This document shows positions 24,941-33,036 of a stretch of 64,000 nucleotides of DNA, piece after piece. A program made the translations under genes and the position numbers. The notes under the pieces were generated by a model. It saw nothing but the letters and a program-made list of their open reading frames with translations, ran no database searches and was not told the DNA's origin. The stretch comes from Devosia rhizoryzae (GTDB lineage: Bacteria; Pseudomonadota; Alphaproteobacteria; Rhizobiales; Devosiaceae): the NCBI RefSeq assembly GCF_016698665.1, contig NZ_CP068046.1, forward strand, positions 1,302,001 through 1,366,000, written 5' to 3'. How positions within the stretch are numbered: the stretch's first letter is position 1; the number at the start of each line of letters is the position of its first letter.

Positions 24941-25705
24941 ATGACCAATCCCAATGTTGTTCTGCACGTCGCGGACGTCCACAAGCGCTTCGGCGGACTC
25001 CACGCCCTCGCAGACATCGATCTTCAGGTTGAGGAAGGCAAAACCCACGCCATTATCGGCCCCAATGGCGCCGGCAAGTCGACGCTGCTGAACGTCATCA
25101 TCGGCAAACTGGCGCCTTCCAGCGGCCAAGTCGTCTTCGACGGCGCCGTACTGACGGGAAAGAAGCCGTTTCAGATCAACCAGCTCGGTATTGCCCGCGT
25201 GTTCCAGACGCCGGAAATTTTTGCCGACTTGAGCGTGCTGCACAATGTCATGATCCCGGCCCTTGCCAAGCGCGACGGCATGTTCAAGCTCAATATGCTT
25301 CGTTCACTCGACAGCGAAACAGGTATCCGCGCCGAGGCCGAGCACATGCTGGAGGATGTCGGCATGCTCGGCCGCCGCGAGATGCTGGCTGGCAGCCTCA
25401 GCCGTGGCGACAAGCGACGGATGGAACTGGCCATGTGCTTGATCCAGCATCCGCGCCTCCTGCTGCTGGACGAACCCACGGCCGGCATGAGCCGGCACGA
25501 CACAAACACGACCATCGAGTTGCTGCAGAAGATCAAGGCACGGGGCATGACCAAGGTCATCATCGAGCACGACATGCATGTCGTGTTCTCCCTAGCTGAC
25601 AAGATTTCTGTGCTCGCTCAGGGCCGCATCATCGCCGACGGATCGCCCGACGACGTGCGCGGAAATCCCAAGGTCCAGGAAGCCTATCTTGGAGGCACCC
25701 ACTGA
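24941..25705 (+). CDS. livG: Branched-chain amino acid type ABC ATPase LivG
   Basis: A 254-residue ATP-binding subunit. Walker A GPNGAGKST, Walker B LLLLDEPTAGMS and the switch histidine region IIEHDMHVVFSL are intact. The signature reads LSRGDKRR in place of the canonical LSGGQ, a form that occurs in LivG-like subunits of amide/urea systems. AAGGA precedes the ATG. Its stop overlaps the livF start by one base. Confidence 0.95.
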   Translation: MTNPNVVLHVADVHKRFGGLHALADIDLQVEEGKTHAIIGPNGAGKSTLLNVIIGKLAPSSGQVVFDGAVLTGKKPFQINQLGIARVFQTPEIFADLSVLHNVMIPALAKRDGMFKLNMLRSLDSETGIRAEAEHMLEDVGMLGRREMLAGSLSRGDKRRMELAMCLIQHPRLLLLDEPTAGMSRHDTNTTIELLQKIKARGMTKVIIEHDMHVVFSLADKISVLAQGRIIADGSPDDVRGNPKVQEAYLGGTH

Positions 25706-26472
25706 TGAGTGCTATCGCCATGACTGCCGAAGCCATCCCGGTCCGCGCCGCCGAAGTCGAGACATCGCGTCCGTTCTTTTCGGTCCGCGACATGCACGCC
25801 TATTACGGCGAAAGCTACATCGTGCAGGGCGTGTCGCTCGACGTTCGCAAGGGCGAGATCCTGGCGCTTCTCGGCCGCAACGGTGCTGGCAAGACTTCGA
25901 CTTTGCGGACCATCGCCCGGACCGACAATCCCGAGATGCGCCAGGGCGAAATTTGGCTCGACGGCCAAGCCATTCACAAGATGAAAAGCTTTGAAGCCGC
26001 ACGGGCGGGCATCCAGCTGGTGCCGGAAGACCGGCGCATCATCCAGGGACTGACCGTTGAGGAAAACCTCACGCTCGCAAAGGTGGCGCCAGGAAACGGC
26101 TGGGGTCTCGAGCAAATCTACCAGAGCTTCCCCCGCCTCGCCGAACGCCGCAAGCAGGATGGCGTGACGCTCTCCGGCGGCGAACAGCAGATGCTGGCCA
26201 TCGCCCGCGCGCTGGCCCGCGACCTCAAGCTCCTCCTACTCGATGAGCCCTATGAAGGGCTGGCGCCCGTCATCGTCCAGGAAATCGAGCGCATACTCCA
26301 CTCGATCAAGCCACTGGGCATCACGACCATCATCGTCGAACAAAATGCGGTCGCCGCTCTAAAGCTCGCCGATCGTGCCGTCATCCTCGACACCGGAGAG
26401 GTGGTCTTCACCGGCACCGCCAAGGAAGTGCTCGACAATACCGAACTCCGCCACGAATACCTGGCAATCTGA
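25705..26472 (+). CDS. livF: Branched-chain amino acid type ABC ATPase LivF
   Basis: A 255-residue ATP-binding subunit. It has an N-terminal extension of about 25 residues before the first strand (FFSVRDMHAYYGESYIV). Walker A is GRNGAGKTS, the signature LSGGEQQML, and Walker B LLLLDEPYEGLAP, with the LivF-typical EPYEGLAP. It closes the transporter operon and is convergent with pxpA across a long inverted repeat. Confidence 0.95.
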   Translation: MSAIAMTAEAIPVRAAEVETSRPFFSVRDMHAYYGESYIVQGVSLDVRKGEILALLGRNGAGKTSTLRTIARTDNPEMRQGEIWLDGQAIHKMKSFEAARAGIQLVPEDRRIIQGLTVEENLTLAKVAPGNGWGLEQIYQSFPRLAERRKQDGVTLSGGEQQMLAIARALARDLKLLLLDEPYEGLAPVIVQEIERILHSIKPLGITTIIVEQNAVAALKLADRAVILDTGEVVFTGTAKEVLDNTELRHEYLAI

Positions 26473-26494
26473 TCCGGCCCCGTGCCGCCCTAGC

Positions 26495-26562
26495 TACCCT
26501 GAGACCTTCGTCCCAAAGGCATAATGCCGATCTCACCCTCTCCCTTCGGAGGTCTCAGGGTA
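26495..26562. repeat. 13-bp inverted repeat between livF and pxpA
   Basis: TACCCTGAGACCT (26495-26507) and its exact complement AGGTCTCAGGGTA (26550-26562) are separated by 42 bases. The right arm overlaps the end of pxpA, including its stop codon. It may serve as a bidirectional terminator or be a member of the same palindrome family as the element at 57150-57211. Confidence 0.7.
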
Positions 26563-27316
26563 TGTTCATCTCCAAAGCGGCAGGAGCGATGGTGATCCCC
26601 TCCCCCTCGAGAGCATCCCGCACTTCCCTTGCCATGTCGACGGCGCCGGGCGTGTCGCCGTGCAAGCAGATGGACCGCGCGGCGGAACGGATCACGGTCC
26701 CGTCGATCGCGACGATCTCGCCCGTCTTCGCCAGCCGCACGCAACGCTCGACCACTGCATCCACATCATGGATGACTCCCCCCGGCTCAGAGCGGGAGAC
26801 CAGCAGGCCAGCCGCCGTATAAGCGCGATCGGCATAGGCTTCTCGGATCAGCGGCAAGCCCAATGCTTTGGCTCCACGCACCTGCTCGCTGTTGTCCAGT
26901 GCCAGGACGGCGAGCTTTGGGTCGATCGCCTGGATGCCTGCGAAAATGCTCACGGCAAAGTCGAGCGTTTCGGCTGCCTGGTTGGCGAGCGCGCCGTGCA
27001 GCTTGACGTATGTGAGGGGCACGCCGACCTCATCGGCGATGAACCGGACGAGAAAGAGCTGCTCCTGGATTTGACCGAGCAATTGATCTTGCGGAAGGTT
27101 CAGCCGGAAACGGCCGAAGCGTTGCCGGTCGGCATAGCCCGGATGGGCGCCAGCACGCACGCCCCGCGCTTTACAGACTTTGAGTACATGCCGGATGGTT
27201 GCGGCGTCTCCAGCATGTCCGCCACAGGCGATCGAGGCGCTCGAGACGATCCTCAAAAGATCATCATCGGTGCCCATGCCTTCGCCGAGGTCAGCGTTAA
27301 GATCGATGCTGGTCAT
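26555..27316 (-). CDS. pxpA: 5-oxoprolinase subunit PxpA (LamB/YcsF)
   Basis: A 253-residue LamB/YcsF-family protein. PxpA with PxpBC hydrolyses 5-oxoproline (pyroglutamate) to glutamate using ATP. The start IDLNADLGEGMG is diagnostic, and SIACGGHAGD, KARGVRAGAHPGYAD and YVKLHGALAN follow at the usual spacing. The ATG overlaps the pxpC stop by 4 bases. The gene order is pxpB-pxpC-pxpA. Confidence 0.95.
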   Translation of the reverse strand: MTSIDLNADLGEGMGTDDDLLRIVSSASIACGGHAGDAATIRHVLKVCKARGVRAGAHPGYADRQRFGRFRLNLPQDQLLGQIQEQLFLVRFIADEVGVPLTYVKLHGALANQAAETLDFAVSIFAGIQAIDPKLAVLALDNSEQVRGAKALGLPLIREAYADRAYTAAGLLVSRSEPGGVIHDVDAVVERCVRLAKTGEIVAIDGTVIRSAARSICLHGDTPGAVDMAREVRDALEGEGITIAPAALEMNIP

Positions 27317-28212
27317 GATGTGCTCCGCAACAAGCGATGGGCATGGTCCACCGTCACCGGTGCGAAAGCAACCGTGCTCCCGCCGCGCAGCTGCGCGAAA
27401 CGATCAAGGTCTGCCGTAATGACGGTGCCGATGCGCGGATAACCACCGGTGGGCTGATGATCCCGCATAAGGACGATCGGTGTGCCATCTCCCAGGATTT
27501 GGATATCACCCGGCATGACCGGCTCCGAGACGAGGGACAGGATGCTGGCTCCCGCGAACACGCCACCCTCGTCGACGAGACGCACGCCCATGCGGTCCAT
27601 GGATGGGCTCACTCGAAAAGTCGCGTCGGTGAAGCGTTCGCGGACGTTCTTCGAAAAGCGCTCCGCATGCACGCCCCAGATGAAGCGGATCGGTGCGTCA
27701 CTACCGTCGGGCTCGATGATGTCGATGGGCTGAACGCCTTTCCCGATCAGCGTCAATTCGTCACCTGCACGTAGCGGCCGCCCCTCCAGGCCGCCTAGCC
27801 TTGCGCGGGAACTTGTCGCCACGCTTCCCAGCACGCCCGGAAGTTGAAGCCGCGAACTAAAGCGCAGGTAGCCGTAGACCCCGCTGGAACCCGGCGTGAT
27901 CGACAAGTTGTCTCCTTCTTTGAGTACTGCCGAACCCGGCCAGAGAAGCTCCGTTCCGTTTAGCTCAACCCGAAACTTGCCTCCAGCCCAGCCGATTCTG
28001 GCCGGTTCGCCCTCCACGACCAAAGCCAGACCTGAATGCGTGAATTCGATACCGGCATCATCGATGGCGCCGGAACGAAGGCCGGCACGCTCGAAGGCAG
28101 CCCTATCCATGGGTCCGGACGCACTCACGCCATGCCGCAGCATGCCAAAACGGCCTCGGTCCTGAATTGTGGTCAGCGGCCCCGCCCGTTCAATCCGCAG
28201 CAGCGTAGGCAT
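27313..28212 (-). CDS. pxpC: 5-oxoprolinase subunit PxpC (biotin-dependent carboxyltransferase family)
   Basis: A 299-residue protein of the KipA/allophanate hydrolase subunit 2 family. LTTIQDRGRFGMLRHGVSASGPMD, shortened to TIQDRGRFG and SGPMD, marks the N-terminus, and DRMGVRL, SEPVMPGDIQ and PTGGYPRIG mark the C-terminal half. It overlaps pxpB by one base and pxpA by four, so the three are co-translated. No substrate other than 5-oxoproline is suggested, but allophanate-like chemistry is the alternative. Confidence 0.94.
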   Translation of the reverse strand: MPTLLRIERAGPLTTIQDRGRFGMLRHGVSASGPMDRAAFERAGLRSGAIDDAGIEFTHSGLALVVEGEPARIGWAGGKFRVELNGTELLWPGSAVLKEGDNLSITPGSSGVYGYLRFSSRLQLPGVLGSVATSSRARLGGLEGRPLRAGDELTLIGKGVQPIDIIEPDGSDAPIRFIWGVHAERFSKNVRERFTDATFRVSPSMDRMGVRLVDEGGVFAGASILSLVSEPVMPGDIQILGDGTPIVLMRDHQPTGGYPRIGTVITADLDRFAQLRGGSTVAFAPVTVDHAHRLLRSTS

Positions 28213-28943
28213 CAGGCAGCGACAAATCGAATAAGATCGCCGGCCTCGAGCACGGTAGGTCTCGTGGAGCCCGGATCGAAGTTGCGAAAGTCGGTGCGAC
28301 CAATCACGTGCCAGCCGGTCGGGACATCGGTCGCTGCGATCGCAGTCTGTCCTGCCGCGAACAGGATGCTGCCGGCCGGAACGATGGAGCGCACGGCTGT
28401 GCGCCGAGGCAGGATCATGTTTTCGGGGTGAAAGCCGCAGTAGACGAAACCGGGTGCAAAGCCGGTCGCCAGGACGCGCAAGGGCGCCGTATTGTGACGG
28501 GTGATGAAGTCTTCGTTCGACATGCCCAGGCCTGATGAAACCTCATAGAGATCCGGACCATCGTAGCGAACCGTAAGCTCGTGCGCCCGATTTGGCGCGT
28601 GAGCCTGATTTCCTTGCAGCCGGAGTGACAATTCGCCGGAGAGGCGCACCGGATCGGCCACGAGGGGGTCGAAACGGACCAGCACCGAAACAAGGCTCGG
28701 GACGATCTCGAGCACCTGGTCTAGCGGGTCGTCAGCCAGACACCGCGCGAAGCTCACCACGCGTCGATTGGCCTCGGCATCAAGCTCGGTGCCGAAGCGG
28801 ATCAGCAGCGCACTGTCTCCCAGAGGCACAATCGCAACCCATTCCTGATCCAACGTCGCTCCGCATTCATCAAAAGCGAAGCCTCGAAACGACGGACAGG
28901 ACCGATCGGGCCTGCTCCGCCGCCGAGGCTTCATCGTTTTCAC
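28212..28943 (-). CDS. pxpB: 5-oxoprolinase subunit PxpB (KipI family)
   Basis: A 243-residue KipI/allophanate hydrolase subunit 1 family protein. GDSALLIRFG near residue 42, YDGPDLYEVSSGLGMS, TGFAPGFVYCGF and AGQTAIAATDVPTGWHVIGRT (key part PTGWHVIG) are family motifs. The first 35 residues are basic and unusual, so the real start may lie further in. GTG 28943, ATG 28934 and an internal TTG just before DQEW are all in frame. It is the first gene of the pxpBCA group. Confidence 0.92.
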   Translation of the reverse strand: MKTMKPRRRSRPDRSCPSFRGFAFDECGATLDQEWVAIVPLGDSALLIRFGTELDAEANRRVVSFARCLADDPLDQVLEIVPSLVSVLVRFDPLVADPVRLSGELSLRLQGNQAHAPNRAHELTVRYDGPDLYEVSSGLGMSNEDFITRHNTAPLRVLATGFAPGFVYCGFHPENMILPRRTAVRSIVPAGSILFAAGQTAIAATDVPTGWHVIGRTDFRNFDPGSTRPTVLEAGDLIRFVAA

Positions 28944-28984
28944 ACCCGAGGGTGCAGTTTAATCAGCTGTTGAAAGGAATAGGG

Positions 28985-29161
28985 TCAATTGGGATCGCGG
29001 CCCTCCTGCTCCACCACGGCCTCAAACAGCAGGCGAGCCTGGCCGGCACCGATGGTTTCGATGGCAACGGCGGCGATGGCTGCGAACAGCTCCGCGATTT
29101 CCTGAGGATCGGTGATTTCTGCGTCGTCTTCGTCGGCGTCGGCGTTGATCAGGGTAAACAC
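28985..29161 (-). CDS. Small acidic hypothetical protein
   Basis: A 58-residue open frame starting at GTG 29161, with GGAGG nine bases upstream. The product is acidic and helical (DADEDDAEITDPQEIAEL), with an alanine-rich amphipathic middle. The third codon positions are strongly GC-rich as in neighbouring genes, which supports it being real. No family is recognised. Confidence 0.5.
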   Translation of the reverse strand: MFTLINADADEDDAEITDPQEIAELFAAIAAVAIETIGAGQARLLFEAVVEQEGRDPN

Positions 29162-29353
29162 GGTAACGCGCCTCCACACTAGAGCAGGAGGGGAGGCAAG
29201 ATGTCCGCCTCTCCCGCAGCCACAAAAGTCCAGGGCGGGTAATGCCCTGAACGAGCCTACGAGAAGCAGTGTGTGACGATTCCTGTTACGTTTTAAATAA
29301 CGTTATCTTGGGCGCGGGCCGGCACCGGGCCTCGAACACAAGGACAGCAAGGC

Positions 29354-29590
29354 TTACGCTTCGCCAGCCTCCAGCTTTTCGATATAGGCTTCGATATCGT
29401 CGAGCGACGCAGAAAAGGGCTTTGGCACATCGCCATAGACGATCTTGAACGTCGCATCTTCCCGCAACTGATGCCCGCCCGGCTGCCCAAGTACCTTCAG
29501 CTTTTCCGCTGTAAGGATCGTCAAACCGTGGCGTCCGGCAACCCGCTTCATACGCCGCATCCGCGACACATCAAATTCTTTGCGGCTCAT
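29354..29590 (-). CDS. Hypothetical protein, 78 residues
   Basis: A small basic protein: an N-terminal Arg/Lys-rich part (SRMRRMKRVAGRHG), then strand-like ITAEKLKVLG and an acidic helical C-terminus (LDDIEAYIEKLEAGEA). A GGAGGATG ribosome binding site precedes the ATG. It is not assigned to a family. It stands alone between the pxp genes and the tRNA-Ser gene. The rest of the 28944-29708 stretch shows no other gene. Confidence 0.62.
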   Translation of the reverse strand: MSRKEFDVSRMRRMKRVAGRHGLTILTAEKLKVLGQPGGHQLREDATFKIVYGDVPKPFSASLDDIEAYIEKLEAGEA

Positions 29591-29708
29591 CCATCATCCT
29601 CCGCTTGGGCATGTGTGTCTCATAGCGACGCGGCAAAAACATGCAACCCGCCTGAGAGCACCGCCTGCTCTGGACAGCGGCACAAAGCCCCGGTAAACGG
29701 CAGCCTAC

Positions 29709-29798
29709 GGGTAGATGGCAGAGTGGTTGATTGCTCCGGTCTTGAAAACCGGCGAAGGTGAAAGCCTTCCGGGGGTTCGAATCCCTCTCTACCCGCCA
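29709..29798 (+). tRNA. tRNA-Ser (anticodon TGA)
   Basis: A 90-base class II tRNA. The acceptor stem is GGGTAGA with TCTACCC, the discriminator is G and the CCA is encoded. The anticodon loop CTTGAAA gives TGA, reading UCA-type serine codons. A long variable arm (GGCGAAGGTGAAAGCCTTCC region) and a T-arm with GGTTCGAATCC are present. Confidence 0.97.
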
Positions 29799-29854
29799 CT
29801 TGCCAGATTTGCCCAAGCCAGACATCGTCGTTCCGCACAATGCGGGAGGGCAGA

Positions 29855-31753
29855 TTGCGCGAGAACGAATTCAGGCATTGGCTGACTGGCCGAGGCCACG
29901 ACGCTGGTACCGTATCGACCCAGATCGCCAGAGCAAAACGTCTCGACCAGGCCTATGGCGACCTCGACCTCCTCGACGCCGGCGAACTATCCGGATTGCA
30001 GAACCAGCTGGCCTATAGCCGCGACGACGAGCGCGCCGGCCGCGCCAATCCGGCCCGCTTCGACATCGATGGCAACATCTACAACAATTTGGCGAGCTAC
30101 CGCTCGACCTTGGAAAACTATCGCCAGTTCACCGCCGCACTGCGCCCCGGGCTCGAAAGCTCGCGAGCGCTAACGCGAGAGGCGGTCGAGACGGCTGTCG
30201 TTCCGCAGGTGGCGTCGAAAAGACTGTCCAACGCGCCAAGCAACTTGATCTTTTATGGCCCGCCAGGAACCGGCAAGACTTACGTTACAGCCCAAAAAGC
30301 GGTCGAGCTCTGCGACGGCACTGCTCCCGCCGACCGGGCGGCGCTCATGGCCAGATATGAAGAGCTGCGTTTGGAAAAACGCATCACCTTCGTCACCTTC
30401 CACCAAAGCTACGACTATGAAAGCTTTGTCGAGGGCTTACGCCCGGAGACCGCCGACGGCGCAAGCGCCGGCTTCCGGCTCGAGCCCAAGGCGGGCATCT
30501 TCCAGGAAGTCTGCGCGCTGGCTGATCAGGCCCGCCTCAAGCCCGCTCCGTCCAGCCCGAATGCACCAGACAGTATTGAAGACAAGCGCTTCTGGAAGAT
30601 GGGACAAGGCGCGGTCGGCACCGAAGACGAGGTTTATGAGGCCGCGCTCGCCGGGAATTACATCGCGCTGGGCTGGGGCGGCGCCGTCGATTGGACCGAC
30701 CCCCAGTTCAGGTCCATCGAAGCCATCAAAGCCGAATGGTTGCGCCTTCACCCTGAAGACGGCACCCCCAGTAATTGGTCGCAGACCTTCACTTTTCGCA
30801 GCGAGTTGCAGATCGGCGACCTCGTCATCGTGCCAGCAGGCAATTCGAAATTTCGTGCCATCGCCGAAATCACCGGCGACTACTATTTCGAGCCGCTGGC
30901 CGACGGCTACTATGCCCATCGGCGAAAGGTGAAGTGGGTGCTGGTCCTTGATGAACCCCTGCCGCTCACCACCATTGTCGACGGCAATTTCACGATGCGC
31001 ACGCTCTATGCGATCGCTCCCAAGCGCATCAACCTGGCAGCCCTGAGCCGCCTGATTTCTAGCAGCGACCAGCCCTCCGTTTCCGTCGCTAATGCTAAAC
31101 CCGAACAGTTCGTCCTGATCATCGACGAGATCAACCGGGCCAATATCTCGAAGGTTTTTGGCGAATTGATCACCCTGATCGAACCCGACAAGCGCCTGGG
31201 CCAGCCAAATGCTCTGTCGGTTCGCCTGCCCTATTCCACCCGCGACTTCGGCGTGCCGGACAATCTTCATATCATCGGCACCATGAACACCGCCGATCGC
31301 TCGATCGCCCTGCTCGACACCGCGCTCAGGCGGCGCTTTCAGTTTCAGGAAACGCCACCCGATCCATCAAGGCTCGACGATGTCGACGGCGTTCCGCTCC
31401 GCCATGTGCTTGAAACGATCAACGACCGCCTGGAATACCTCATCGATCGTGACCATCGTATCGGCCATGCTTTCTTCATGGGTGAGGGTGGCGCCGATCG
31501 GGCGGCCATCGACGCCACTATGCGGCACAAGGTCATCCCGCTCCTGCAGGAATTCTTCTTCGACGATTGGGGGCGTCTTGCTGCCGTGCTCGGAGACGGC
31601 GCCAGTCGCGGCGGCGCCTTTCTGGAAGCGCGCATGCTCGATGATCCCACCGATAATGGTGGCGAAGTGCGCGTCAGCTGGCGCGTCAAAGACTATTTCT
31701 CCGACGACGCCTACGATCGGCTCGTCGGACCCCGGCAAGCTGCTACGCAGTGA
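29855..31753 (+). CDS. mcrB: McrB-like GTPase/AAA+ restriction subunit with an EVE/PUA-like insertion
   Basis: The motor subunit of a type IV, modification-dependent restriction system (632 residues from the TTG at 29855, which has GGGAGGG upstream; ATG 29840 is the alternative; numbers here count from that ATG). An uncharacterised helical domain (residues 8-110) precedes the AAA+ core. Walker A is GPPGTGKT (140-147), Walker B VLIIDEIN (425-432), and the McrB motif MNTADRS is at 482-488. Between the Walker motifs lies a domain of about 150 residues (RFWKMGQGA, NYIALGWGG, LQIGDLVIVPAG) resembling EVE/PUA-like modified-base readers. It overlaps mcrC by 4 bases and starts 56 bases after tRNA-Ser. 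Confidence 0.9.
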   Translation: MRENEFRHWLTGRGHDAGTVSTQIARAKRLDQAYGDLDLLDAGELSGLQNQLAYSRDDERAGRANPARFDIDGNIYNNLASYRSTLENYRQFTAALRPGLESSRALTREAVETAVVPQVASKRLSNAPSNLIFYGPPGTGKTYVTAQKAVELCDGTAPADRAALMARYEELRLEKRITFVTFHQSYDYESFVEGLRPETADGASAGFRLEPKAGIFQEVCALADQARLKPAPSSPNAPDSIEDKRFWKMGQGAVGTEDEVYEAALAGNYIALGWGGAVDWTDPQFRSIEAIKAEWLRLHPEDGTPSNWSQTFTFRSELQIGDLVIVPAGNSKFRAIAEITGDYYFEPLADGYYAHRRKVKWVLVLDEPLPLTTIVDGNFTMRTLYAIAPKRINLAALSRLISSSDQPSVSVANAKPEQFVLIIDEINRANISKVFGELITLIEPDKRLGQPNALSVRLPYSTRDFGVPDNLHIIGTMNTADRSIALLDTALRRRFQFQETPPDPSRLDDVDGVPLRHVLETINDRLEYLIDRDHRIGHAFFMGEGGADRAAIDATMRHKVIPLLQEFFFDDWGRLAAVLGDGASRGGAFLEARMLDDPTDNGGEVRVSWRVKDYFSDDAYDRLVGPRQAATQ

Positions 31754-33036
31754 CCCACCGCACCATCAGCGAATGGGGCAAGGTCGCCGTGGGCGATGGC
31801 GGCTACACGCGCCAGGAGGCAAATCTCCTGCTTGCGGCGGCGCGAACGCATCCAAGCGGCGGCAGGGAGGGCACCAGGATCCTTGCCGACCATCATCGCC
31901 ATCTGACCGCAAGGCAAGTCGTCGGAGTCCTCGCGGCCGGCGACAGTACCCTGGAAATCTTGCCTAAAGTCGATCCGGCATCTCCCGCCGAGGATAGCCC
32001 GACCGTGCGACGGCGACTGCTCCACATGCTCGATGTCGCCCTTGAACTCCAGCTTTCGACGGGTCAGGATGCCAACCTGGCACGACAGGACGAAACGCTC
32101 CTGGATGTCCTTATCCGCCTCTTCGCCGATGATCTGCTAGCCGAAGTCCGGCGGGGCCTCCCGCGGCAGTACGCTCCCTATGCCGAAGACCTGCCTGCTT
32201 TACGGGGGCGGCTGGACATCACCCGGCAGTTCACCGTGCACGCGGTGCGACCAGATCGCCTTGCCTCCAAATTCGATGTGCTTGATCCCGATACGCCACT
32301 GATGCGGATCATGAAGGCCTGCGTCTTGGCGCTGCTGCGCTACGCCAGAGTTTCAGAAACGCAAAGAAAGCTCGCTGAACTGCGGTTTGTTCTCGCCGAT
32401 ATTCCCGACGCTGCACCGCGCGCCCTTCCCTGGGCGCAAGTCCGTCTGGACCGGAGCAATATTCACTGGAAACGTCTGTATGAATTGGCGGCGCTGTTTC
32501 TGCGGCGGAACTGGCAGGGCACCAGCCATGATGCCGTGTCGAACAGCGGCATAACCTTGCTGTTTCCGATGAACGATCTTTTCGAAGCCTATATCGCGGC
32601 CCAACTGCGGCGTGCCCTTGTGGGCACGGGTATGAATGTCACCGCCCAGGGTGGCCTTCGCTATTGCCTGGGTGAGTGGCATGCCGGTCAGGAAAGCCGC
32701 GGCACCCACTTCCAGACCAAGCCCGACATCATTGTTCGCAATGCCGATCGCGAAATTGCTGCCATCGTCGATACCAAATGGAAAAAGCTCGCCTGGGAAG
32801 CCACAGATCGACGAGTTGGAGTTGGTCAAGCAGACGTTTATCAGGTCATGGCCTATGCCAGGGTCTATCGTTGTGACCGGCTAATGCTGCTCTTTCCTGC
32901 GACCCCGGGTGAAGGCAGCGGCACGCAGCGTCGTTTCGGCATTGCCGGTGGCAAGGAGCAGATCGATATCGCGACAATCGATGTGACCGGCAGCTCGGTT
33001 GCTGCGGATCTACGCCAATTTTTTGTGCCCGCCTAA
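31750..33036 (+). CDS. mcrC: McrC-like restriction endonuclease subunit
   Basis: A 428-residue McrC. The N-terminal part (ISEWGKVAVGD; LEILPKVD) matches the family, and the C-terminal PD-(D/E)xK nuclease is present: FQTKPDIIVR supplies the Asp, VDTKWKKL the Asp-x-Lys, and QADVYQVMAYA the downstream helix. McrB feeds DNA to McrC for cleavage. The start is GTG at 31750, overlapping the mcrB stop. It is convergent with the quinone reductase gene and the stop codons overlap. Confidence 0.92.
   Translation: MTHRTISEWGKVAVGDGGYTRQEANLLLAAARTHPSGGREGTRILADHHRHLTARQVVGVLAAGDSTLEILPKVDPASPAEDSPTVRRRLLHMLDVALELQLSTGQDANLARQDETLLDVLIRLFADDLLAEVRRGLPRQYAPYAEDLPALRGRLDITRQFTVHAVRPDRLASKFDVLDPDTPLMRIMKACVLALLRYARVSETQRKLAELRFVLADIPDAAPRALPWAQVRLDRSNIHWKRLYELAALFLRRNWQGTSHDAVSNSGITLLFPMNDLFEAYIAAQLRRALVGTGMNVTAQGGLRYCLGEWHAGQESRGTHFQTKPDIIVRNADREIAAIVDTKWKKLAWEATDRRVGVGQADVYQVMAYARVYRCDRLMLLFPATPGEGSGTQRRFGIAGGKEQIDIATIDVTGSSVAADLRQFFVPA

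Noticed and set aside
29709..33036. tRNA-integrated mobile island with att sites
   Set aside because: No integrase and no direct repeat of the tRNA-Ser 3' end was found downstream of mcrC; retained only as a low-interest observation.
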